64,000 nucleotides of DNA from RGIG3701 sp031553595 (GTDB lineage Bacteria; Planctomycetota; Planctomycetia; Pirellulales; Thermoguttaceae). Positions 35,393 through 44,141 of this stretch are shown piece after piece; positions within the stretch are counted from its first letter, which is position 1, and every line of letters begins with the position of its first letter. Where the stretch lies: the NCBI GenBank assembly GCA_031553595.1, contig JAVBLI010000001.1:62001-126000 (forward strand), in the 5' to 3' direction. The notes beneath the pieces are model-generated. The model had not been told where the DNA came from. It did not search any database and saw nothing but the letters and a program-made list of their open reading frames with translations. The position numbers were made by a program, and so were the translations under genes.

Positions 35393-36319
35393 TCATGGCT
35401 CGGATGCCGGTTTGTCCGTGGTATCCTGCGTCGTCTCCACGGGGGCGGCCCAGCGGGAACGCGTCGAGAGTTTCCAGCCGACCGCCGGGGCTGCACTGCT
35501 TTTTTGCCAGGCTAAAATGCCTTCCGCGGATGTTTCTTTGACGTCGGTAACGGTTACCTCGGCGCTGCTGAGGTCCGTCGCCTCCGGCTTGATAACCGCC
35601 AGCGTCATGCCGGGCAGCAGGCCGTCTTTCGTGCCTTTATCCAGCGTAACGACGGTTTTCTGCGGAAAGTATTGCCGAGGATCATTCGTGGTTTCTCCCA
35701 TGGCGGTAATCTCGGCTTCAATCGGATGATGCCGCCGCAGGTAAGGTTTGTATTTTTCGGGGACGTCGGGCAGGCCGGGCGTCGCTATTTTGTGGCGTGA
35801 ACGATAGGGGGATTCCCCCTCCTTGTCGCTGAAACGCAGAAAGTGGTGAATGCGTTCGCCGCGGTTGACCTGATTGCAAAACTCCACCATTTTCTCCGAC
35901 GGAACGAGGTAATGGCGATCACCCCACGGAATCGGCACGAATGCGACCGTGATTTCCCGAGCCTCTTTTTGATCGTTCTCGACAGAAAAAGTAAGTTTGA
36001 CCAGGCCACCTTCCTGAACGACGTTTCCGGAACTCAGGTTGTAAAGTCCCAGGCAGCCGTGTACGGTATAGACAAAACCGTTTTCCGGCGCCAACGTGAG
36101 ATGGCGGTTGGAGCCCAGCCCATCGCCTTCATAATAACGCCCGGCCCACGGGTGCTCGCCGAGCGTTTCGATCTCCGCCTGAATTGCTTCCCTCTTGGCT
36201 TTCGCCTCCGCCTCGGCTGCGTCCGAAATATGCGGCGCCCACGCCCCGGCATTTGCGTAAGAAACACCCGTGAAATACCCCAGAACGATAAACACCGCGA
36301 CGCAAAGGATTTTCTTCAT
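35393..36319 (-). CDS. Exported protein of unknown function
   Basis: A protein of 308 residues with a Sec signal peptide (MKKILCVAVFIVLGYFTGVS, cleavage near YANA). I do not recognise the family. A short charged helix (residues 33-52) is followed by a beta-rich middle region (HPWAGRYYEGDGLGSNRHLT) and a C-terminal stretch resembling the small beta barrels of FlgT- or SH3-like proteins (TLDKGTKDGLLPGMTLAVI, about 220-240). It may be a periplasmic lipid- or glycan-associated factor, but nothing decides this. After its TGA the same frame stays open for 16 more codons into the palindromic-element remnant. Confidence 0.65.
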   Translation of the reverse strand: MKKILCVAVFIVLGYFTGVSYANAGAWAPHISDAAEAEAKAKREAIQAEIETLGEHPWAGRYYEGDGLGSNRHLTLAPENGFVYTVHGCLGLYNLSSGNVVQEGGLVKLTFSVENDQKEAREITVAFVPIPWGDRHYLVPSEKMVEFCNQVNRGERIHHFLRFSDKEGESPYRSRHKIATPGLPDVPEKYKPYLRRHHPIEAEITAMGETTNDPRQYFPQKTVVTLDKGTKDGLLPGMTLAVIKPEATDLSSAEVTVTDVKETSAEGILAWQKSSAAPAVGWKLSTRSRWAAPVETTQDTTDKPASEP

Positions 36320-36347
36320 GTCATGTTCCTCCTGATTGTTGGAAATG

Positions 36348-36950
36348 CTATTCGATCAGCATCGCCAACAGCGGCGCGAAGATTCGCAGCGCCCGGGCGC
36401 GGTGGCTGATACACGCTTTGAGCTCGGGGGAGAGCAGGCCGAAAGTGCGGTGGTACTCGATGATTTCGAACAGGGGGTCGTAGCCGAAACCGTTTGTGCC
36501 GTGTGGCTGGGTGAGAATCCGCCCCCGGCAGTACGCCTCGGCCTGGGCCCGGATGTTCCCCTGCGGGTCGGACAACGCGAGGTGGCACACGTACCGCGCC
36601 CCACGTTTTTCTTCCGGCATGTCCGCGAGTTCTTCCAGCAGCCGCTGATTATTCTTCGCGTCCGTGGCATTCTCGCCCGAATACCGCGCGGAGAACACGC
36701 CGGGTCTGCCGCCCAGAGCGTCAACCTCCAGGCCGCTATCTTCGGCGATGACCCACAGGCCGAGATGCTTCGCCTGCTCCGCCGCCTTCAGGCACGCGTT
36801 CTCGCCGAAGGTGCTGCCGGTCTCCTCGACCTCCATCGCCGCGGGATAATCGGCCAGGTTCTGAAGCGTAATGCCCCACGGCGCGAGGACTTTCGCGACT
36901 TCGACTTTTTTGTGGTGGTTGTGCGTGCCGAGAACGAGGGTTGGAAGCAT
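36348..36950 (-). CDS. rdgB: XTP/dITP diphosphatase (RdgB/HAM1)
   Basis: A protein of 200 residues, the normal length. It shows LVLGTHNHHKKVEV at the start (the nucleotide-binding T/SxNxxK motif varied to THNHHK), TGSTFGENACLKA, VIAEDSGLEVDALGGRPGV with the catalytic aspartate, and THGTNGFGYDPLF-like HGTNGFGYDPLFE. The enzyme hydrolyses XTP, ITP and dITP to monophosphates in the cytosol, keeping deaminated purines out of nucleic acids. It lies 28 bp upstream of the exported unknown gene. Confidence 0.95.
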   Translation of the reverse strand: MLPTLVLGTHNHHKKVEVAKVLAPWGITLQNLADYPAAMEVEETGSTFGENACLKAAEQAKHLGLWVIAEDSGLEVDALGGRPGVFSARYSGENATDAKNNQRLLEELADMPEEKRGARYVCHLALSDPQGNIRAQAEAYCRGRILTQPHGTNGFGYDPLFEIIEYHRTFGLLSPELKACISHRARALRIFAPLLAMLIE

Positions 36951-37030
36951 GTGTGTGGATGGGGGATTGGGGTTTGTAGATTGGGGGTGGAGGAGATTTG
37001 AGCGGTTGTCAGGTGAATGAATTCGCGAAA

Positions 37031-37141
37031 AAACAGTAGCCGGGAGCGGAGCGTTAGCGCAGGGACGGGATGGAAGTGGGAAAAATTTCTGCCATTCTAT
37101 CCGGTCTCTGCGTTCCGCTGCGCTCCCGGCTGCTGTTCTTG
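37031..37141 (+). repeat. 120-bp palindromic element, copy 9
   Basis: AAACAGTAGCCGGGAGCGGA pairs with GCGCTCCCGGCTGCTGTTCT. The inner stem on the left has drifted to GGGACGGGAT while the right keeps ATCCGGTCTCTG, so this copy has mismatches in its inner stem. Confidence 0.9.
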
Positions 37142-37166
37142 AGGATGGATCGTTTTTGGATGTGCG

Positions 37167-38774
37167 CTAGCGTCGTCCGCGGCCGCTCCAGCCGGAATTG
37201 GTGGGGCGGGTGCTTTCCGTGCGGGATGGCGGAGCGGAAGAGGCTTTCGGCGGGGTATTCGTGGAGGTGCTGACGGAAGGCTGATGGGTTTCACGCCCGG
37301 CGGCCGCGCTGACCGTTCCCGGCACGGCCCGCATACGCTCCCGAAGCACGTTCTGGGCCGTGTCCCGGCTGCCCACTGCACGCTGCATTAACTCCAGGGC
37401 TCGGCGCAACTGTGGGTCTTCAAAAAACGCGTTTTGCGCTGCCGCCGCCTGCCGCCCGGCCGCCGACTTGTGCGTCAGCAGCTCTTGCCGCCGGCGCTGG
37501 TCGGTCATAAGCCGATAAATCTGGTTCGCGGTCATGGGCACCACATTCGCCGCCTCCGGCGTGACCCCCCATTCGTCCGACTCGCTGGCGTCCTCGGTGC
37601 GGTGAATATTCTTGCCGTTCGGGCGAAAATACCCGGCCGTGGTCAGCTTCAGGGCGCTGGTGCCGTTCTCCATTTCCATGACGTTTTGCACGCTTCCCTT
37701 CCCCCAGGAACGGTCGCCGACGACGGTCGCGCGGTGATGATCCTGAAGGCAGGCCGCGACGATTTCGCTGGCGCTGGCGCTGTAATGATTGATCAGCACG
37801 GTCATCGGCACGTCGCAGACGGTTTTCTCACGGGCCGCGTCCCACGCCTGTTCCTCGGTGTTTCGGCCTTTGATACTCACGATTCGCCCCTCGGGCACGA
37901 ACATGTCGCACACGTCCACGGCCACGGGGAGGATGCCGCCGGGATTAAAACGCAGGTCGAGAATCAGTGCCTTAAACGCGGTGTCGGTACTGTCTTTCAG
38001 CGTTTCGAGCACCTTTTTCAGCTCTTTGCTCGTGGCGTGGCTGAACGTGGAGATGTGAACGTACGCGACGCCGTTGCGCGGGTCGAGCCAGTAATTCCAC
38101 GTGTCGTCTGCGTTCCGGTCGAAACCCATGACCGTCTCGATGTGGATGATTTCCCGGAAAACCTCGGCCGTGAACGGCTCCGGATTGCCCTGCCGCAGGA
38201 GTTTGAGCGTTACCGGCGTGCCGACATCCCCCTTCATGACGCTCACGGCCTCATCCACCGAAAGCGTGTTTCCCGGAATGCCGTTAATTTCGAGGATGAC
38301 ATCTCCGGAAAAGACCCCGGCGTCGTACGCGGGTGTGCCGGCCAGCGGCGCAACGACGATTAATCGCCGCCCGTCCGTGTTTACCTGAATGCCGATTCCG
38401 CCGAATTTTGAGTCCACGTGCGTGCGGAATTTTTCCATTTCCTCCGGCGGAATGTAATCGGAATACGGATCCAGCTTTTTCATGACGCCGCGGATGGCCG
38501 CTTCGATTAACTCCCGGCGGCTGAATTTATCCACATAATTGCGGTCCACCTGGTCGATTGTGTCGATCAAAAGGCGGTACTGCTCGAAATAATCCTCCGG
38601 CGACTCTGTTTTTGCCGCCTCGTCAGGCTTCGCCGCTTCCGCGTCTTTCACTGTTTCCTCAGTTTTTTTGTCCGCGGCATGAACGGTCGGCTCGCCGGCC
38701 GGGAAAAGAAAAAAAGCCGTCATCGCCACGGTAAACAGAAGAAAAGTTGCGTGATTCGTAAAAAAGTTTTTCAT
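37167..38774 (-). CDS. S41 family C-terminal processing peptidase (CtpA-like)
   Basis: A protein of 535 residues with a signal peptide or anchor (about 10-32). A PDZ domain spans about 105-190 (FGGIGIQVNTDGRRLIVVAP, GDVILEINGI). The S41 domain follows, with NHYSASASEIVAACLQ (catalytic serine near 333) and GDRSWGKGSVQN (catalytic lysine about 25 residues later). The C-terminal 130 residues are low in structure and rich in Ser, Thr, Arg and Pro. It is a periplasmic tail-processing protease. A promoter lies upstream at 38849-38876. The protease class is sure; the natural substrate is not. Confidence 0.93.
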   Translation of the reverse strand: MKNFFTNHATFLLFTVAMTAFFLFPAGEPTVHAADKKTEETVKDAEAAKPDEAAKTESPEDYFEQYRLLIDTIDQVDRNYVDKFSRRELIEAAIRGVMKKLDPYSDYIPPEEMEKFRTHVDSKFGGIGIQVNTDGRRLIVVAPLAGTPAYDAGVFSGDVILEINGIPGNTLSVDEAVSVMKGDVGTPVTLKLLRQGNPEPFTAEVFREIIHIETVMGFDRNADDTWNYWLDPRNGVAYVHISTFSHATSKELKKVLETLKDSTDTAFKALILDLRFNPGGILPVAVDVCDMFVPEGRIVSIKGRNTEEQAWDAAREKTVCDVPMTVLINHYSASASEIVAACLQDHHRATVVGDRSWGKGSVQNVMEMENGTSALKLTTAGYFRPNGKNIHRTEDASESDEWGVTPEAANVVPMTANQIYRLMTDQRRRQELLTHKSAAGRQAAAAQNAFFEDPQLRRALELMQRAVGSRDTAQNVLRERMRAVPGTVSAAAGRETHQPSVSTSTNTPPKASSAPPSRTESTRPTNSGWSGRGRR

Positions 38775-38848
38775 TATCGCGTCTCATAAAAAATACAAAA
38801 AAATATCCGCCATTCTCTGTCACGTGTTACAAAAAATGCGCTTCCCTG

Positions 38849-38876
38849 AGTATACTTAAATCGGCCTGGGCGTCAA
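38849..38876 (-). promoter_or_regulatory. Sigma-70-like promoter for the CtpA-like gene
   Basis: On the minus strand, TTGACG (38871-38876), a 16-bp spacer and TATACT (38849-38854), 75 bp before the ATG. Confidence 0.6.
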
Positions 38877-38907
38877 GTGACGATTTTCGCAAAACCGCCC
38901 CGTGCAA

Positions 38908-38945
38908 ATAAAAAAGCGGGAGTGTCTGAACCGCCCCCCGCTTCT
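38908..38945 (-). terminator. Probable terminator of the galM gene
   Basis: On the minus strand, AAGCGGG (from 38943) pairs with CCCGCTT (to 38914) and is followed by a T-run. It lies about 37 bp beyond the galM stop and separates galM from the ctpA promoter. Confidence 0.65.
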
Positions 38946-38981
38946 GTTTACGAAATGAAATCGGTATGCGTCCGACCGATT

Positions 38982-40142
38982 TTATTTTTCTTCATTTTCC
39001 CCCGCCGAAAAGCGGAAAATCGTGGACGTCTGATACGTTTCACCCGGCGCGAGAATCGTGGAGGGGAAATTCAGGTGATTTGGCGAGTCGGGGAAATGCT
39101 GGGTTTCGAGGCACAGGCCGAAACGTTTTTCGTATTTCACGCCGCCTTTTCCGGTGAGCGTGCCGTCCAGGAAATTCCCGGCGTAAAACTGCACGCCCGG
39201 CTCCAGCGTTTTCACTTCCAGCTTCCGCCCGCTGGTGGGGTCATAAAGCACCGCCGCGACCACCATTCCGCCGTCTTCCGGGATGTTCAGCACCCAGTTA
39301 TGATCGTAACCGCCGCCGAGTTTAATCTGCTCATCATCATCCGCGTCAATCCGCGCGCCCACCTTCTCGGCTTTCCGGAAATCGAACGGCGTGTCCTCCA
39401 CGTCCATGAATTCGCCCGTGGGGATCAATTTTTCGTCCACCGGCGTGATTTTATCCGCGTTCAGCGTCAGCTCATGGTCCAGAATCGTGCCATTCCCGGC
39501 CCCGGCCAAGTTAAAATACGTGTGCTGCGTGAGGTTCACGGGCGTGTGTTTATCCGTTTTTGCGCCGTAAAGAATGACCACGGCGTTTTCCTTCACCGGG
39601 ACGAAATAACAGACCGTCACGTCCAGATTTCCAGGGAAACCTTCTTCGCCGTCCTTGCTGGTGTACGTCATTTTCAGGCCCAGCATTTCGTCGCTTTTCA
39701 CCTCTTCCACTTTCCACATTTTCTTGTCGAAACCTTTATTGCCGCCGTGGAGCGTGGTGACGCCTTTTTCGTTTTTCGTGGTGTGATACGTTTTCTCGCC
39801 GATCTTAAACTCGCCATTCGCGATCCGGTTTCCGTAACGCCCGATCAGCGCCCCGAAGTACGGCACGCCCTCCTGGAGATAACCCTCCAGGGAGTCGAAA
39901 CCCAGCACCACATCTTCCGATTTCCCGTTTTTGTCCGGCACCGAAAGCGTGACGATCAGGCCGCCGTAATCCGAGACCTGCATCGTCATGCCGGCATCAT
40001 TCTGAATCGTGTAAAGCGTTACCTCCGCCCCGTCCGGGAGATTCCCCCACGGCGCCTTGGTGATGGAACTCTCTGCCCGCAGGACAGACACGCCCAGCAT
40101 GAGAAGGGCACAAAAAGTCAGCGTAAATGTGAATTTTTTCAT
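38982..40142 (-). CDS. galM: Aldose 1-epimerase (galactose mutarotase), exported
   Basis: A protein of 386 residues with a signal peptide (MKKFTFTLTFCALLMLGVSV). It carries the GalM landmarks: GRYGNRIANGEF, LHGGNKGFDKKMW with one catalytic histidine, TQHTYFNLAG with the other, and LETQHFPDSPN with the catalytic glutamate. It interconverts alpha and beta anomers of galactose or glucose. Export suggests action on sugars released in the periplasm. A ribosome site (GGGAG) precedes the ATG. galE lies 140 bp upstream on the same strand, so the pair covers two Leloir steps. Confidence 0.93.
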   Translation of the reverse strand: MKKFTFTLTFCALLMLGVSVLRAESSITKAPWGNLPDGAEVTLYTIQNDAGMTMQVSDYGGLIVTLSVPDKNGKSEDVVLGFDSLEGYLQEGVPYFGALIGRYGNRIANGEFKIGEKTYHTTKNEKGVTTLHGGNKGFDKKMWKVEEVKSDEMLGLKMTYTSKDGEEGFPGNLDVTVCYFVPVKENAVVILYGAKTDKHTPVNLTQHTYFNLAGAGNGTILDHELTLNADKITPVDEKLIPTGEFMDVEDTPFDFRKAEKVGARIDADDDEQIKLGGGYDHNWVLNIPEDGGMVVAAVLYDPTSGRKLEVKTLEPGVQFYAGNFLDGTLTGKGGVKYEKRFGLCLETQHFPDSPNHLNFPSTILAPGETYQTSTIFRFSAGENEEK

Positions 40143-40162
40143 AAATTTCTCCCTAAAAAAAT

Positions 40163-40288
40163 GCTAAAGACTTAATGCTAAATGCTAAATTATTAAATAC
40201 TTAATGCGGAATGATGTTCCATCCATAAATCAGGCGGGCGACTCGCTTGCGCCATTTAGCATTAAGCATTTAGCATTTAGCATTAGGT
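40163..40288. repeat. Intergenic hairpin made of GCTAAAT / ATTTAGC words
   Basis: The left arm (40162-40206) has TAATGCTAAATGCTAAATTA; the right arm (40252-40287) is the complementary GCATTTAGCATTTAGCATTA. The centre includes AGGCGGGCGACTCGC, similar to the centre of the hairpin at 43110-43200. It lies between galE and galM. Confidence 0.7.
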
Positions 40289-41263
40289 GTATCCGTCAGG
40301 AAACGCGATGTGCCATTTCCACGCGCTTTCGATAATCGCTTCCAGCTGCGGAAATTCCGGCTTCCAGCCCAGATCACGGCGGATGGCGTCACTGCTTGCC
40401 ACCAGCACCGCGGGGTCTCCGGCGCGGCGGGGCGTGAACTCCGCCGGGAGGGTGTGCCCTGTGATTTTTCTTGCCGCCTCGATCACTTCCATGACGGAGT
40501 AACCCTGGCCGTTCCCCAGATTATACCGCCGACTTTCGCCGCCGGCCAACAGCGCCTCCAGCGCCAGGATGTGGGCCTGCGCGAGATCCGCCACGTGAAT
40601 GTAATCCCGCACGCACGTCCCGTCATCCGTGGGGTAATCGTTCCCGTAAACGAAAATTTTATCCCGCTTCCCTTGCGCCACTTGCAGCACCAGCGGAATC
40701 AGGTGACACTCGGGGTGATGCGACTCGCCGCGCTCTTCGGTGGCCCCGGCGGCATTAAAATAACGCAGGGCCGTGTACCGGAAATCCTTGTACCGGTCGA
40801 GCCAGTAAAGCATTCGCTCGATCATGGCTTTCGACTCGCCGTACGGACTGCCGGGGATGATTTTTTCATTCTCCGTAATGGGCATGTTCTCGGGCTGATC
40901 GAATAAATTCGCGGTGCTGGACAAAATAAACCGCGTTACGCCGTGCTCAAGCATGGATTCCAGCAGATTCGCGGCGTTCGTCACATTTTCGCCCAGATAC
41001 AAAAACGGCTTCTCCACCGACTCGCCCACCAGCGTGTACGACGCGAAGTGCATCACCGCGTCCGGCTCATAATCCTCCAGCACGCCGTCCACCGTCTCGC
41101 GGTCCGCCAGATCGCCCACGACAAGCACCGCTTTCGGATGCACCGCCGCGCGATGGCCTTGCGAGAGATTATCCAGCACCACCACATCGTAACCCGCCGC
41201 GACCAGCTTTTCGACCGTCACGCTTCCGATATAACCGGCTCCGCCGGTGACAAGAATTTTCAT
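40283..41263 (-). CDS. galE: UDP-glucose 4-epimerase
   Basis: A protein of 326 residues. The NAD loop GGAGYIGS, the DNLSQGHRAAV stretch, and the catalytic YGESKAMIE (YxxxK) are all present, along with ALRYFNAAGA and SVMEVIEAARKITG near the end. The extended-SDR GalE converts UDP-galactose to UDP-glucose in the cytosol. The catalytic serine region reads SSTANLF where many family members have SSxAVYG. It pairs with galM in the same direction. Confidence 0.95.
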   Translation of the reverse strand: MKILVTGGAGYIGSVTVEKLVAAGYDVVVLDNLSQGHRAAVHPKAVLVVGDLADRETVDGVLEDYEPDAVMHFASYTLVGESVEKPFLYLGENVTNAANLLESMLEHGVTRFILSSTANLFDQPENMPITENEKIIPGSPYGESKAMIERMLYWLDRYKDFRYTALRYFNAAGATEERGESHHPECHLIPLVLQVAQGKRDKIFVYGNDYPTDDGTCVRDYIHVADLAQAHILALEALLAGGESRRYNLGNGQGYSVMEVIEAARKITGHTLPAEFTPRRAGDPAVLVASSDAIRRDLGWKPEFPQLEAIIESAWKWHIAFPDGYT

Positions 41264-41307
41264 TTTTGTGTTGAAACAAGTTAAAAGTTGAATGTTTGAC
41301 GATTAAC

Positions 41308-41482
41308 CGCTCCGGATGGGCGAAATGTTTATAGAAAAGGAACGCAAAATGAATTCCGCCGCTCCGTTAGGGGCGGGATGTTTATGGAGATGCCGACATT
41401 CTATAAACATGTCACCCCTGACGGGGGGAAAGTATTTGTATTTTACCCGTTTTCTATAAACATTTCGCTCCTGCGGAGCGAC
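41308..41482. repeat. Cluster of TATAGAAA-class repeat units
   Basis: Three to four units: CGAAATGTTTATAGAAAAGG near 41321, GGGCGGGATGTTTATGGAG near 41371, CATTCTATAAACATGTC near 41397, and GTTTTCTATAAACATTTCGC near 41449, each beside a small GC hairpin such as CTCCTGCGGAG. They fill the gap between the acetylesterase and galE genes. Confidence 0.75.
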
Positions 41483-41592
41483 GCGGAACGAATGCCCGCC
41501 AGATTACCGGGGCTGCGGCTGTCGCCTTACCCCGGCCTGATGTGGCGGGCACCTCCGGTGCCGAAAAATAGTAACAATTTTGCCGAAAAGCC

Positions 41593-43044
41593 TCATTCAT
41601 CCGTGCGGAACGGCGTGGCGGGCAGGCCTTCGGCGCTGTAAAGGTTACAGCCGTCCGGGTTCATTTGCCAGGCGTAACGCACATACATCGGGGCGTCCAC
41701 GCCCACGGCGGTGAGTTCCACGGTGTCTTTGCCCGTGATTTTCGCGTCGGCCCACACGAATTTTTTGTCTTCGCCGGCGATCGCGAAACGCTTCAGCGTG
41801 CCGTTTTCGGCGACTTTCATCGGGGTGTCGCGTTTATACGTCCGGTCGCCCACGACCAGGCCGCCGCCGACGTTTTTGAACGTTACCACGGCTTTATTTC
41901 CGTCGATTTTCAGCTCCTTAAACGTGGGGCTGCACGGCTCCAGGTCTTTCGCGAACACGCCAGCCAGCGCCCACAGCGCCAGGCGGTTACCCACGTCGAA
42001 TTTATTCCGCGGGTGAATGTCTTCCGCCTCGCCAATGTCGATGATCACGGCCTGTCCCGTATTAATCACGTCCAGGCAGCGGGTCTGGCCGTCACGGATG
42101 TGCGCCCAGCCGATGTTTTCGTTCGGGTTCTCGTCCGTGCCCAGGAAATTCGCCAGTTGCACCCAGTAGAACGGGAAGTCACCCAGACCCCAGATGTTCC
42201 GCCACTGCTGGATCATGGCCTTCTGCTTATAATAATAGAATCCGCCTTCGCCGGCGTTCGAGCAGCCCTGATACCAGATCGCGCCGCGGATGGCGTACTT
42301 CGTCCAGGGGGAGAGCATGGCGTAAAACATGCCGCCGCAGCCTTCTTCTTCGCCTTTTTCACGTTTCGCTTTAATGTCCTCGCCACGTTTTTCCAGCTCG
42401 GGCAGCAGGAACCATCCTTCGTCGGGCATCCAGCTGTCGATGTTCGAGCCGCCCCAGTTCGAGTCGATCAGGCCCACCGGGACGCCGGTTTCCTGATAAA
42501 GGCGATTCGCGAAATGGAAGCCCACGGCGGTCGTGTGCCGCTGGGCGTTATCTTTACAGACCTGCCAGCCGGTGGCGTTAATCTCTTCCTGAGGTGAGGA
42601 GGCCTGGATGTGGGCCGCGCGGTTAAAGCGGATGAAGCTGTAATCGCCGGTCATTTCCTCTTCCGTGCCGGATTCGCCGGCAAGGGTCCATTCCATGTTG
42701 GACTGGCCGCTGCAAATCCAGACGTCCCCGACGATCACGTTCGCAAACGTCAGGGTGTTATTCCCCGCGACGACCAGATCTTTCCCCTCGACACACGCGG
42801 CCAGCGGGGCGAGCTTCACGAGCCATTTTCCGTCGGCGTCCGCCGTGGCTTCCACCTTCTGGTCCGCGAAACTGACCGTCACCTTCTCGCCGGCGTCCGC
42901 CCAGCCCCAGACCTGCGCCGGGATGTCGCGCTGCAGCACCGCATTATCCGTAAACACTTTCGAAACACGCACATCCGCCGTCGCCGGCGCCGCCACGCAG
43001 CACACCGCCGCCAGGGCTAAAAAACTCAGCATCCATTTTTTCAT
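41593..43044 (-). CDS. Exported sialate O-acetylesterase-type SGNH hydrolase
   Basis: The start is placed at the ATG at 43044 (MKKWMLSFLALAAVCC), which gives a signal peptide; the longer frame is out of character. The protein has 483 residues. It has the SGNH features: ICSGQSNMEW with the catalytic serine, IWYQGCSNAG, and DIHPRNKFDVGNRLA with the histidine. The N-terminal 100 residues form a beta domain (VFTDNAVLQRDIPAQVWGW) typical of sialate O-acetylesterases. It probably removes acetyl groups from acidic or complex glycans in the periplasm. Expanded families of this enzyme are usual in planctomycetes. Confidence 0.92.
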   Translation of the reverse strand: MKKWMLSFLALAAVCCVAAPATADVRVSKVFTDNAVLQRDIPAQVWGWADAGEKVTVSFADQKVEATADADGKWLVKLAPLAACVEGKDLVVAGNNTLTFANVIVGDVWICSGQSNMEWTLAGESGTEEEMTGDYSFIRFNRAAHIQASSPQEEINATGWQVCKDNAQRHTTAVGFHFANRLYQETGVPVGLIDSNWGGSNIDSWMPDEGWFLLPELEKRGEDIKAKREKGEEEGCGGMFYAMLSPWTKYAIRGAIWYQGCSNAGEGGFYYYKQKAMIQQWRNIWGLGDFPFYWVQLANFLGTDENPNENIGWAHIRDGQTRCLDVINTGQAVIIDIGEAEDIHPRNKFDVGNRLALWALAGVFAKDLEPCSPTFKELKIDGNKAVVTFKNVGGGLVVGDRTYKRDTPMKVAENGTLKRFAIAGEDKKFVWADAKITGKDTVELTAVGVDAPMYVRYAWQMNPDGCNLYSAEGLPATPFRTDE

Positions 43045-43109
43045 GGGGGAAGGTCCTTTCTCTTGGGGAAATCTAAAATCGGTTAAAATAAAACGAAACG
43101 GGAGGGAAG

Positions 43110-43200
43110 GGGAAATGGTGAATGTTTCATGGTGAATGGAAGTCGGCCGCTCGCCTGTGTCATTCACCATTTACCATTGAACATTCACCATTTTCCCCGA
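43110..43200. repeat. Intergenic hairpin made of GGTGAATG / CATTCACC words
   Basis: The left arm (43115-43139) has AAATGGTGAATGTTTCATGG; the right arm (43160-43197) has TTCACCATTTACCATTGAAC. The centre is GTCGGCCGCTCGCCTG. The last residues of the neighbouring zinc-ribbon protein (SMVNGE) are encoded inside the right arm. Confidence 0.7.
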
Positions 43201-43894
43201 TCACGCTGCTGTGGAAATCGTCCCCCAGCAGGTAATCGTAAATGGTTTTGTTCTCGGCCCACGCGGCCCGAGGAAAATTCGTTTTCAGGGCCTGCATGAG
43301 GGCTTTTTTCTGGGAGTGGCCCAGGCCGACGGTGGTGGTGATGGTGGAAAGCACGGCGTTTTCGTCGCCCTGGAGTTTCGTGAGGGAATATTGCCGCGCG
43401 AGCTGGTAAATGTGCAGCGCCGTGACGCGGCTGATGCCGTCCTGCTCCTGCATGAACAGCTCCACCAGGCGGAAGTCGCCCTGGGTGGGCAGCATTTCCA
43501 TATTTCCCCGCACGGGCACCAGAGAGCCGGCGGTGGTGGCCAGCTGCCAGCCTTTTTTCATGTCCCAGTACGCCAGCAGCCGCTGGGGATCCAGGATGAT
43601 GTACCGGTTCATGCGGTTCAGCTTTTGCGGATGCTCCACCCGCTGAATGGTTTCCACTTCCACGATTTCCACGTGGGGGATGGCCGCTTCTTCTTCGGCC
43701 TGGGCCTGCTTCTGGGCCTCCATGTCCGCCAGCTTCATCAGGATGTGGATGGGTGGCTCAAGTCCGTCTCCATCCGCTTTCGGCACGATAAACGGCGTCT
43801 TGCACGCCGGGCATTTCAGCACTCGCCCCGCGTATTCCGCTTTCGCCTTCATGACCGCCTTACAGGACGGACAGCGTACCTTGATGATCTCCAC
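43160..43894 (-). CDS. Zinc-ribbon protein of unknown function
   Basis: A protein of 244 residues. The N-terminus has CPSCKAVMKAKAEYAGRVLK followed by CPAC, a four-cysteine zinc ribbon of the type seen at the start of many planctomycete proteins, including the one at 53.3-56 kb. An acidic linker and a helical C-terminal domain (about 95-230) follow, with no recognised family. No membrane segment is seen. The last residues fall inside a word-repeat hairpin, as if the repeat had moved into the 3' end of the gene. Confidence 0.7.
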   Translation of the reverse strand: MEIIKVRCPSCKAVMKAKAEYAGRVLKCPACKTPFIVPKADGDGLEPPIHILMKLADMEAQKQAQAEEEAAIPHVEIVEVETIQRVEHPQKLNRMNRYIILDPQRLLAYWDMKKGWQLATTAGSLVPVRGNMEMLPTQGDFRLVELFMQEQDGISRVTALHIYQLARQYSLTKLQGDENAVLSTITTTVGLGHSQKKALMQALKTNFPRAAWAENKTIYDYLLGDDFHSSVIGENGECSMVNGE

Positions 43895-44141
43895 GAAAAA
43901 ACTCCCGGGTCAGAAAACGGTTATTTATCTTTCCTATTCTCCTTTTATACCCGAAAGAAAAGGGCTTTTCAAGAGACCGGGCTTTCCTTTTCAAAGAAAT
44001 AAAACACGGAAAACGCGGAAATTTTATAGAAAACGCGAGGATATTTTCAAAAAATCCTGCGTGGTATTATCAAAAGATGACGCATCCTCGCCCGCAGGAC
44101 ACACATTACCGCGGCCCGCGGACGGGTGTCAGGAAATGATA

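Noticed and set aside
38877..40175. Long plus-strand open frame opposite galM
   Set aside because: The composition is rich in Arg, His and Phe as expected from a complementary strand; galM on the minus strand has all its catalytic motifs.
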